Position numbers and translations under genes: made by a program. DNA of 8,246 nt from Lentisphaerota bacterium (GTDB lineage Bacteria > Verrucomicrobiota > Kiritimatiellia > RFP12 > UBA1067), in NCBI GenBank assembly GCA_022839525.1, contig JALHET010000010.1, positions 20,095-28,340 of the forward strand. The letters run 5' to 3'. Positions 1-4,075 of the stretch are shown piece after piece; position 1 is the stretch's first letter, and each line of letters begins with the position of its first letter. The notes beneath the pieces were generated by a model, which worked only from the letters and a program-made list of their open reading frames with translations, was not told the origin of the DNA and made no database searches.

Positions 1-312
1 GTTTTCACTTTTCCGGTTCCGCCAGATCCGGTGTTGTGCGCGATGAAGCTCTCGGCTCTGCTGGCGAGGAGTAAGGGACGCGATTTCTATGACGCGCTGT
101 TTCTGCTGTCGCAAACACCACCCGACTATACGTTCCTCGCGGCGCGGTGCGGCGTCAAGAATCTGCGGCAACTGAAAGCCGCCGTCGGAAAAATGCTGGA
201 ATCGGTTGATCTCAAACAGAAGTGCAAAGACTTCGAGCACTTGGTCTTCAATCACGACAACAGCCAGCGCATCTTGCATTTTCGCGCGTTCATCCAGTCT
301 CTGGCGGAATAA
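1..312 (+). CDS. AbiEii/AbiGii-type nucleotidyltransferase toxin, C-terminal part (5' end outside the window)
   Basis: The frame is open from base 1 and ends at TAA 310-312, so this is the last 103 residues of a longer protein. The internal Met codon at 31 is not a convincing start, because readable sequence continues upstream of it. The recognisable block is KLSALLARSKGRDFYDALFLL, the Lys/Arg-Gly-Arg-Asp-(Phe/Leu)-Tyr-Asp signature near the C-terminus of AbiEii family proteins. In this family (established knowledge) the toxin is a nucleotidyltransferase whose activity is held in check by an AbiEi antitoxin encoded just upstream, and the pairs act in plasmid maintenance or phage abortive infection. 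The catalytic N-terminal domain and any AbiEi partner lie outside the window, so activity cannot be judged. The next gene is a degraded ORF6N gene, so this is an accessory neighbourhood. Family assignment is fairly secure; its role here is inference. Confidence 0.72.
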   Translation, partial: VFTFPVPPDPVLCAMKLSALLARSKGRDFYDALFLLSQTPPDYTFLAARCGVKNLRQLKAAVGKMLESVDLKQKCKDFEHLVFNHDNSQRILHFRAFIQSLAE

Positions 313-349
313 CGGTAGGGACGGCCCGGCTCTACCTGCCGGAGGTAGA
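313..349. repeat. short palindromic repeat next to the AbiEii stop
   Basis: Directly after the toxin gene, TCTACCT (331-337) and AGGTAGA (343-349) form a perfect 7-bp stem. An alternative stem pairs CCGGC (326-330) with GCCGG (338-342), so the two hairpins exclude each other. The left edge CGGTAGGGACGG (313-324) is the exact reverse complement of 1246-1257 at the edge of another hairpin, which links the two as relatives. It has no T-run, so I do not call it a terminator. Confidence 0.45.
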
Positions 350-431
350 ACTTGCCCTATGAAGGGGTCAAAGGAACGCCAACCGCTTCCCGCCAGACTT
401 CATGTTCCAACTGGCAGCTGAAGAGGCGGCC

Positions 432-462
432 AACTTGAAGTGCCAATTTGGCACTTCAAGTT
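432..462. repeat. perfect 31-bp palindrome inside the ORF6N frame
   Basis: AACTTGAAGTGCCAA (432-446), one central T (447) and TTGGCACTTCAAGTT (448-462) form two exact 15-bp arms. It lies over the codons for NLKCQFGTSS in the conserved core of the ORF6N domain. The arms could extrude as a cruciform in DNA or fold as a strong hairpin in mRNA. Function is unknown. Confidence 0.9.
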
Positions 463-572
463 CTGGGCATGGCGGACGCCGCCGCTCATTGCCCTACGCC
501 TTCACCGAACAGGGCGTGGCCATGCTTTCCAGCGTCTTGCGCAGCGAGCGGGCGGTGCAGGTCAATGTCGCG

Positions 573-605
573 AACACTTGTCCGCCGAAGCCTTGGCGAA
601 GGCAG
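573..605 (+). repeat. 33-bp palindromic element inserted in frame in the ORF6N gene
   Basis: Family members run directly from VN(I/V)A-I into MRAFV; here 11 codons (NTCPPKPWRRQ) stand in place of that one residue. The inserted DNA contains GCCTT (590-594) and AAGGC (599-603), a short stem, within CCGCCGAAGCCTTGGCGAAG. From memory this resembles a small palindromic element scattered through genomes of PVC and candidate-phylum bacteria, usually between genes. No stop codon is introduced and the frame is kept. Confidence 0.6.
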
Positions 606-869
606 ATGCGCGCCTTCGTGGGTTTGCGCCGGATGCTGGGCGCCAACGAGGCCCTGGCCCGCAAACTGGGCGAACTGGAGCGGCGTCTCGAAGATCACGA
701 TCAGGCTATCCGATCACTTTTTGACGCGATCCGCCAACTCATGGCACCGCCCGCCAAGCCGCGCAAGCAGATCGTCTTTCATGTCAAAGAGTCCCGCGTG
801 CCCTACAGCGTGAAGAGTGTGTTGCGAAATGGGGTCATAATTGGACATTAGGTTGCGCTGAAAAAGTCG

Positions 870-1097
870 TCATTTCCGTTTCCTCGCCCTGGGCGGCGGC
901 GGGGCCGTGCGCACAAGGTGGAGTTCCTTGCGGTCTAGCAACTCCCAGGTCACCTCCTCGCCGCCCTCCACCCCCAGCGCCGCCGCGAGCGGCATGGGGA
1001 TGTAGACGAAGAACCTCACGTTCTGCCCCTTGGTCCTGATGGCCTGTATCCGTAGCGGGTAGGCCGCGACGGACGCTTTTCCCCGTTTGTTTAGCAT
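870..1097 (-). CDS. small AbrB/MazE/SpoVT-like DNA-binding protein
   Basis: 75 residues. Residues 28-63 (VRFFVYIPMPLAAALGVEGG and EEVTWELLDRKELHLVR) fit the AbrB/SpoVT fold pattern: beta strand ending in Ile-Pro, amphipathic helix, Leu-Gly-Val-x-x-Gly-Glu turn, then two strands. The N-terminus is basic, and the tail is proline- and arginine-rich (PPPPRARKRK), suited to nucleic-acid binding. The start is supported by a strong Shine-Dalgarno sequence, AAAGGAGG (complement of 1102-1109), four bases from the ATG. Proteins of this family dimerise and bind palindromic operators; many are antitoxins that repress their own promoters. No toxin gene is adjacent: the next gene downstream is the convergent ORF6N remnant, and upstream is repeat DNA. 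I recall similar orphan proteins beside transposase genes, so it may be left over from a mobile element. A promoter with an overlapping palindrome lies directly upstream, which fits autoregulation. Fold assignment is likely; the target is unknown. Confidence 0.62.
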   Translation of the reverse strand: MLNKRGKASVAAYPLRIQAIRTKGQNVRFFVYIPMPLAAALGVEGGEEVTWELLDRKELHLVRTAPPPPRARKRK

Positions 1098-1117
1098 CGT
1101 GCCTCCTTTCGGCTTGC

Positions 1118-1147
1118 TAATATAGCCTATGAGCTATATTATTGCAA
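1118..1147 (-). promoter_or_regulatory. promoter with overlapping operator-like palindrome for the AbrB-like gene
   Basis: Read on the minus strand, TTGCAA (1142-1147) and TATATT (1119-1124) are separated by exactly 17 bases, a good sigma70-type promoter. Overlapping it, TAATATAGC (1118-1126) and GCTATATTA (1133-1141) are perfect 9-bp inverted arms around a 6-bp centre. The palindrome covers the spacer and the -10 box, so a protein bound there would block RNA polymerase. The gene starts about 20 bases downstream. Autorepression by the AbrB-like product is inferred. Confidence 0.6.
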
Positions 1148-1183
1148 CGCCGTACGTACACAAGTGCCTCGACCGGGTAGTAA

Positions 1184-1204
1184 GGACGCCTCCCCGAGGC
1201 GTCC
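1184..1204. repeat. hairpin repeat, family A copy 1
   Basis: GGACGCCTC (1184-1192), a CCC loop and GAGGCGTCC (1196-1204) make a perfect 9-bp stem. The 21-bp unit is the exact reverse complement of the copy at 2204-2224. No T-run follows on either strand. Confidence 0.85.
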
Positions 1205-1230
1205 GCAGCGCAATGAACACGGTGACCGGC

Positions 1231-1257
1231 GGACGGTTCGGGGAACCGTCCCTACCG
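1231..1257. repeat. hairpin repeat, family A copy 2 (variant stem)
   Basis: GGACGGTTC (1231-1239), GGG loop and GAACCGTCC (1243-1251), followed by CTACCG. It has the same architecture as the copy at 2204-2224, but the middle of the stem differs on both sides so that pairing is kept (CCT/AGG there, GTT/AAC here, next to the outer GGACG/CGTCC). CCGTCCCTACCG at 1246-1257 matches 313-324 in the opposite orientation. Together with copy 1 it fills most of the space between the AbrB-like and DUF4190 genes. Confidence 0.8.
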
Positions 1258-1397
1258 ACAATCGAACATTGCTACAGCATAACTTAATCTGTTGTAGGTT
1301 TTGAACCGACAAGAGGGACGGGCAATAGCGTTTTACCGTCCCGCAAAACCGCATAGTGAAAGCCGTTGCCCGCCTCCCTGTTTCTTCAATCCGTTTA

Positions 1398-1658
1398 CTA
1401 TAAAAGCGGGTGCTGGCCTGTCGCGCCCATATAAGCGCCGATAGACATGTTGATGATAGTGGCGACAAGGCCAATAATCGACATCGTCACCCCTGCGACA
1501 GCCATTCCTTTGTTTTCGCTCCCCAGGCCCTTTATCCCGAGAACAAGACCGACAACCGTAACGGGAAGCCCAAATAACGGAATGAACCATGCAATCATCC
1601 CGAGAATACCAAGTACCAACGATGCGATGGCTTTTCCACCGCCTGTCTGTTGTTTCAT
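1398..1658 (-). CDS. DUF4190-type small membrane protein
   Basis: 86 residues starting MKQQTGGGKAIASLVLGILG. A short polar, Gly-rich N-terminus is followed by two hydrophobic spans separated by a turn with Pro-Leu-Phe-Gly-Leu-Pro (about residues 10-28 and 31-45), a polar loop (GLGSENKG), and a third hydrophobic stretch (about 51-76). The repeated pattern Ala-x-x-Ser-Leu-x-Leu-Gly and Leu-Gly-Ile-x-Gly-Leu is typical of DUF4190 proteins, small bacterial membrane proteins without an assigned function. The start is supported by AAGGAG five bases upstream of the ATG on the minus strand. It stands alone, with repeat DNA on both sides and no partner gene. It probably sits in the inner membrane. No clear promoter or terminator could be assigned; the 7-bp stem at 1315-1321/1336-1342 beyond the stop lacks a T-run. 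Confidence 0.72.
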   Translation of the reverse strand: MKQQTGGGKAIASLVLGILGMIAWFIPLFGLPVTVVGLVLGIKGLGSENKGMAVAGVTMSIIGLVATIINMSIGAYMGATGQHPLL

Positions 1659-1841
1659 TTTTGCTCCTTGTATTTTGCTTTGTTTGTTATCTCGAACAGT
1701 GTTATTGCGCCTACCTCAAGCTGTGCACCCGCCCACGCGGGTTTACCAACAATCGTAATAGGTTCGGTCGATGCACATCAAGCCCTGAATCACTGTAAAA
1801 CACGATTTTATGCGGTTTCTCTACAGGCGTCATTTTGTCGC

Positions 1842-1964
1842 TTAGACCAAGGTGGGCTTCAACTCCTCGTCCAGCCACTCGTCGGCGGTGAGTTTCTTGT
1901 CGCCGCCGCCACCAGACGCCGGGGACTTCGCGGCTTTGCCGGTGAGCTTCTCCAGCCGGTTAAT
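1842..1964 (-). pseudogene. C-terminal remnant of an unidentified gene
   Basis: On the minus strand, 40 codons read INRLEKLTGKAAK, a Gly-rich linker (SPASGGGGDKK) and LTADEWLDEELKPTLV, ending at TAA 1842-1844. Upstream the frame meets a stop immediately and there is no start codon or ribosome site. The composition (charged helix, flexible linker, acidic amphipathic tail) is protein-like, not random. I do not recognise the family. The piece at 2054-2179 on the same strand may be the preceding part of the same gene. Confidence 0.4.
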
Positions 1965-1992
1965 CTAGTAGTCTGTACAGGAAATTCTTTCG

Positions 1993-2053
1993 GACAGGAT
2001 TACACAGGATTATGAAGCCCTAAAACCAATCATGTTAATCATGTAATCCTGTC
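1993..2053. repeat. inverted repeat with GACAGGATTACA arms
   Basis: GACAGGATTACA (1993-2004) and TGTAATCCTGTC (2042-2053) are exact 12-bp inverted arms around a 37-base centre. Inside are an extra CAGGATTA (2005-2012) and two tandem AATCATGT units (2028-2035, 2037-2044), followed by a related AATCCTGT (2045-2052). I recall similar CAGGATTA/TAATCCTG repeats in intergenic DNA of many uncultured bacteria. It lies exactly between the two decayed pieces, as an inserted element would. Confidence 0.75.
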
Positions 2054-2179
2054 AAAGATATCCGTCCGTTTACCTTGTACAATGCACTCGGTCATGAGCG
2101 TATCCCGCTCGATTGTGAGATCGGCGGGAACCTTGTCAGACGCCGCCTTGTCCGCAGCGGCTTTTTCAGCAGCGGCAGC
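2054..2179 (-). pseudogene. internal remnant of an unidentified gene
   Basis: On the minus strand, 42 codons read an Ala/Lys-rich helix (AAAAEKAAADKAASDK) followed by VPADLTIERDTLMTECIVQG and KRTDIF. Just upstream is TAA (2180-2182); downstream the frame runs into the inverted repeat at 2053. It lacks start, stop and ribosome site of its own. It is in the right order and on the right strand to be the part preceding 1842-1964, but the frames differ by the intervening DNA. No family recognised. Confidence 0.35.
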
Positions 2180-2203
2180 TTATGTCCCATAATGTCGGAT
2201 GGC

Positions 2204-2224
2204 GGACGCCTCGGGGAGGCGTCC
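2204..2224. repeat. hairpin repeat, family A copy 3
   Basis: GGACGCCTC (2204-2212), GGG, GAGGCGTCC (2216-2224). It is the exact reverse complement of 1184-1204, and CTACC follows as in the variant at 1231-1257. It lies just upstream of the decayed minus-strand frame. Confidence 0.85.
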
Positions 2225-2264
2225 CTACCTTGCGTGCCCGGAGGTCACGCGCCACCTGTTCCAA

Positions 2265-2296
2265 CTTCGCGTCTTCGCGCCTTTGCGGGAAAAACG
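2265..2296. repeat. dispersed repeat with 8-9-bp internal period, copy 1
   Basis: Three tandem units of the type CTTCGCG(T/C)C, then AAAAACG. It aligns without gaps to 7871-7902 at 24 of 32 positions, with nearly all differences being T/C exchanges. Confidence 0.55.
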
Positions 2297-2316
2297 TCTC
2301 GCTTCTCATTCTTCCG

Positions 2317-2356
2317 GCTGCCGGTCGCCCATTGCCCATTGCCTATTGCCGGCAGC
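2317..2356. repeat. heptamer tandem repeat enclosed in an inverted repeat
   Basis: GCCCATT, GCCCATT, GCCTATT and GCC run in tandem at 2327-2350. They sit between GCTGCCGG (2317-2324) and CCGGCAGC (2349-2356), perfect 8-bp arms, so the heptamers occupy the loop of a possible hairpin. It lies just upstream of the operon promoter. Confidence 0.7.
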
Positions 2357-2398
2357 GTGTTCTGAGATCCTGCGTGACTGCGAATTAACCCTACAGCC

Positions 2399-2427
2399 TT
2401 GACGTTTGGGCGCGGGCTTGGGACAAT
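2399..2427 (+). promoter_or_regulatory. sigma70-like promoter of the 2452-6620 gene run
   Basis: TTGACG (2399-2404) and GACAAT (2422-2427) are separated by exactly 17 bases. Transcription would start near 2434, giving a leader under 20 bases that already contains AAAGGAG (2435-2441), ten bases before the ATG at 2452. So short a leader leaves no room for a riboswitch. No Zur- or Fur-like palindrome is visible around it. Confidence 0.6.
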
Positions 2428-2451
2428 CTTGGACAAAGGAGATTTTTAACC

Positions 2452-2958
2452 ATGAACCTTTCCGACCCACAGCGTCAGGCTGTCAAAGAGTGGCTGGCTG
2501 CCGGAGCCTCTCTGTCCGACGTCCAGCAGCGTCTGAAGAGCGAATTCAGCCTGACCCTGACCTATATGGATGTGCGGCTCCTTGTGCTCGACATCGGCGC
2601 GGAGGTCAAAGACAAACCGGAACCTGCCCCCGCCAAGGCCGAGGCTCCGGAACATCCGGCGGACACTCCAGAGGCGGAGGATCCTTATGCCGACGACGTT
2701 GAGGAACAAGGCGCGCCGTCACCGGACGGGGACGCTGGCAGCAAAGTGACCCTGTCGCTCGACCGCCTGGTGGTGCCGGGCGCGATGTTCAGCGGCGACG
2801 TGACATTCTCGGATGGCGTGAAGGCACGCTGGCTTATCGACCAGATGGGACGTTTCGGCCTGGATCCCGAGACGCCGGGCTACCGGCCGACGCCTGCGGA
2901 TCTGCAGGCGTTCCAGATTCAGTTGCGTTTGGAACTTAAACGGCACGGGTATGCGTAA
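2452..2958 (+). CDS. conserved uncharacterised two-part protein, first gene of the operon
   Basis: 168 residues. Residues 1-50 look like a small all-helical domain (MNLSDPQRQAVKEWLAAGAS, then LSDVQQRLKSEFSLTLTYMD), in the style of a degenerate helix-turn-helix. Residues 51-97 are a disordered Pro/Ala/Glu/Asp-rich linker. Residues 98-168 form a second domain that begins with strands (KVTLSLDRLVVPGAMFSGDV) and contains a PGYRPTPADLQAF motif. There is no signal peptide or membrane span, so it should be cytoplasmic. I recall proteins of this layout in Verrucomicrobia, annotated only as hypothetical; I cannot give a function. The start is supported by AAAGGAG and a promoter just upstream. The stop codon overlaps the ribosome site of proC, so the two are almost certainly co-transcribed and may be translationally coupled. 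Real gene: high confidence. Function: unknown. Confidence 0.85.
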   Translation: MNLSDPQRQAVKEWLAAGASLSDVQQRLKSEFSLTLTYMDVRLLVLDIGAEVKDKPEPAPAKAEAPEHPADTPEAEDPYADDVEEQGAPSPDGDAGSKVTLSLDRLVVPGAMFSGDVTFSDGVKARWLIDQMGRFGLDPETPGYRPTPADLQAFQIQLRLELKRHGYA

Positions 2959-2969
2959 GGAAAACTAAC

Positions 2970-3773
2970 ATGCGAATCGGATTTTTGGGCGCTGGAAAAA
3001 TGGCGGAGGCGATCCTCGCCTCGATAGTGAAAACCGGCCTTGCCAACACATGGGATGTGATGGCCTGCGACAAAGCCGCCGACCGGCGCACGCTGATGGA
3101 GAAGCAGTACGGCGTGATCGTCACAGACGATGCGGGTGAGACCGTCAAGCAATGCACCGCGCTGGTGCTGGCGGTCAAACCGCAGGATCTGGATGCGTTG
3201 CTGGCCGGAGTCAAGAGCCGGTTTACAGCCAAGCATCTGCTGATCTCGATCGCGGCGGGCAAGACGCTGGCGGCGGTGAAGAAAGCGGCGGGCACCCGAC
3301 CGCGTATCGTGCGCGTGATGCCGAACCTCGCGCTGATGGTGGGGGAGGGCATGAGCGTCTACTGCGCGGCCAAGAACGCCAGGGCGGCGGACAGGACGCT
3401 GGTGGCGCAGATCTTCGGTGGCGCGGGAGCCGCGCTCGAGTTGCCCGAAAAACATTTCGACGCGGTCACCGCGCTGAGCGGTTCGGGACCCGCTTTCATC
3501 GCATATGCGGCGCAAGCGATGATCGAAGGGGCTGTGGCCTTGAAGCTACCCAAAGACGCGGCGCGTCTGCTGGCGGAGCAGACGCTGGTCGGCACCGGCG
3601 TTTATCTGCAAAACACGGGACGCGACATCGCGGAGTTCATTCAGGCCGTGGCATCGCCAAAAGGCACGACGGCGGCGGGTCTGGCGGTGTTGGAGAAATC
3701 GACCGTGAGGGCCGCGTACGCCAAGACGCTGGCGGCGGCGGCGGCACGCAGCGCGGAACTGAGCAGGGCGTAA
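2970..3773 (+). CDS. proC: pyrroline-5-carboxylate reductase
   Basis: ProC catalyses the last step of proline synthesis, reducing delta1-pyrroline-5-carboxylate to proline with NAD(P)H, in the cytosol. The 267-residue length is normal for the family. Visible landmarks: the N-terminal Rossmann motif MRIGFLGAGKMAEAI (1-15), the AVKPQ strand end (68-72), a VMPN segment (116-119), the dimerisation/active-site block ALSGSGPAFIAYAAQAMIEG (168-187), and ASPKGTTAAGL (228-238) near the substrate site. Two usually constant spots deviate: PNTPA is PNLAL here, and SPGGTT is SPKGTT. I do not think these inactivate the enzyme, but they are unusual. Ribosome site AAGGA (2957-2961), eight bases before the ATG, overlaps the upstream stop codon. 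The next gene starts 14 bases after its stop. No proA or proB is in the window, so proline biosynthesis genes are scattered in this organism. Confidence 0.95.
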   Translation: MRIGFLGAGKMAEAILASIVKTGLANTWDVMACDKAADRRTLMEKQYGVIVTDDAGETVKQCTALVLAVKPQDLDALLAGVKSRFTAKHLLISIAAGKTLAAVKKAAGTRPRIVRVMPNLALMVGEGMSVYCAAKNARAADRTLVAQIFGGAGAALELPEKHFDAVTALSGSGPAFIAYAAQAMIEGAVALKLPKDAARLLAEQTLVGTGVYLQNTGRDIAEFIQAVASPKGTTAAGLAVLEKSTVRAAYAKTLAAAAARSAELSRA

Positions 3774-3787
3774 CAAAAAAGGAGCGC

Positions 3788-4057
3788 ATGGAACGGCGAA
3801 CCGGATTCGTGGGAATCATTTTGGAGAACCGCAATTGCGTCGATGCGGTGAACCGTGTGCTGTCTGGCCATGCGGAGCTGATCCTCGCGCGGGTCGGCCT
3901 GCCGCGCCGCGACAAAGGGGTCTCCGTGATCACCCTGGTGGTTGAGGCCACAACGGACGAACTGGGCGAGCTGACGGGCAGGCTCGGGGCGCTGCGGGGC
4001 GTGTCGGTGAAATCGGCACTTTCCAAACTGGGAAAGCGGGAGAGGGAAGACGGTTAG
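3788..4057 (+). CDS. TM1266-type small ACT/NikR-C-like protein (putative iron-only hydrogenase system regulator family)
   Basis: 89 residues. The pattern MERRTGFVGIILENRNCVDA, then VNRVLSGHAELILARVGLPR, then VSVITLVVEATTDELGELTG, then RLGALRGVSVKSAL follows the beta-alpha-beta-beta-alpha-beta order of TM1266-family proteins, a ferredoxin-like fold related to ACT domains and the NikR metal-binding domain. The family is named for its linkage to [FeFe]-hydrogenase maturation genes in anaerobes, but its biochemistry is not established. There is no ribbon-helix-helix or other DNA-binding domain, so direct transcription control is doubtful; a ligand- or metal-sensing partner role is possible. The start is set by AAGGAG three bases before the ATG, a rather tight spacing; an open frame extends far upstream but overlaps proC and is not coding there. 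It sits 14 bases after proC and 18 before znuA. No hydrogenase gene is in the window. Confidence 0.8.
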   Translation: MERRTGFVGIILENRNCVDAVNRVLSGHAELILARVGLPRRDKGVSVITLVVEATTDELGELTGRLGALRGVSVKSALSKLGKREREDG

Positions 4058-4075
4058 CGGCTTCAGGACTTGAGA

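Larger units (their letters stand above)
372..851 (+). pseudogene. ORF6N (KilA-N-like) domain DNA-binding protein, 5'-truncated remnant
   Basis: The frame reads NANRFPPDFMFQLAAEEAAN, then a block ending in RSLPYAFTEQGVAMLSSVL, then RSERAVQVNVA and MRAFVGLRRML, followed by a coiled-coil-like stretch and DAIRQLMAPPAKPRKQI. This is the usual order of ORF6N-domain proteins, which are phage- and mobile-element-associated putative DNA-binding proteins of unclear function. The first 30-40 residues of the family (normally including a block like RGxxVMLDxDLAELYGV) are missing: a stop (360-362) lies just before the homology begins, and the sequence upstream is repeat DNA. The first ATG (402) falls inside the conserved domain. 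There are two further oddities: an 11-codon insertion (573-605) replaces the single hydrophobic residue normally between VNVA and MRAFV, and the tail after YSVK looks replaced by unrelated sequence. I read it as a decayed gene that has kept its frame; a shortened expressed protein cannot be excluded. Confidence 0.7.
1659..2398. other. gene-poor region of remnants and repeats
   Basis: No intact gene is supported on either strand across these 740 bases. Contents, in order: an ACCCGC/GCGGGT stem (1727-1742), the tail of a decayed minus-strand reading frame (1842-1964), an inverted repeat (1993-2053), a second decayed piece (2054-2179), a family A hairpin (2204-2224), an 8-bp-period repeat (2265-2296) and heptamer repeats in a hairpin loop (2317-2356). 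Plus-strand open frames here show no family resemblance. Confidence 0.7.

Noticed and set aside
448..813. Other-frame plus-strand open frames over the ORF6N remnant
   Set aside because: The frame from 372 to 851 carries the family motifs; the others have no recognisable content.
1315..1342. GGGACGG/CCGTCCC stem as a terminator for the DUF4190 gene
   Set aside because: Loop of 14 bases and no T-run on the minus strand; more likely related to the GGGACGG repeats nearby.
2327..2350. CRISPR-like array
   Set aside because: Units are 7 bases and contiguous, with no spacers; the other repeats in the window likewise lack repeat-spacer structure.
3152..3787. Long plus-strand open frame through proC continuous with the TM1266-like gene
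   Set aside because: It lies out of frame in a clearly conserved proC; the translation is Arg/Gly-rich low-complexity sequence from GC-rich codons. The real gene starts at 3788.
4070..4075. TTG start for znuA
   Set aside because: The ATG six bases later has a well-spaced AGGA; the TTG lies only one base after it.
4058..4075. Zur- or Fur-type operator before znuA
   Set aside because: The gap is only 18 bases, holding a ribosome site and no palindrome; none is seen at the operon promoter either.
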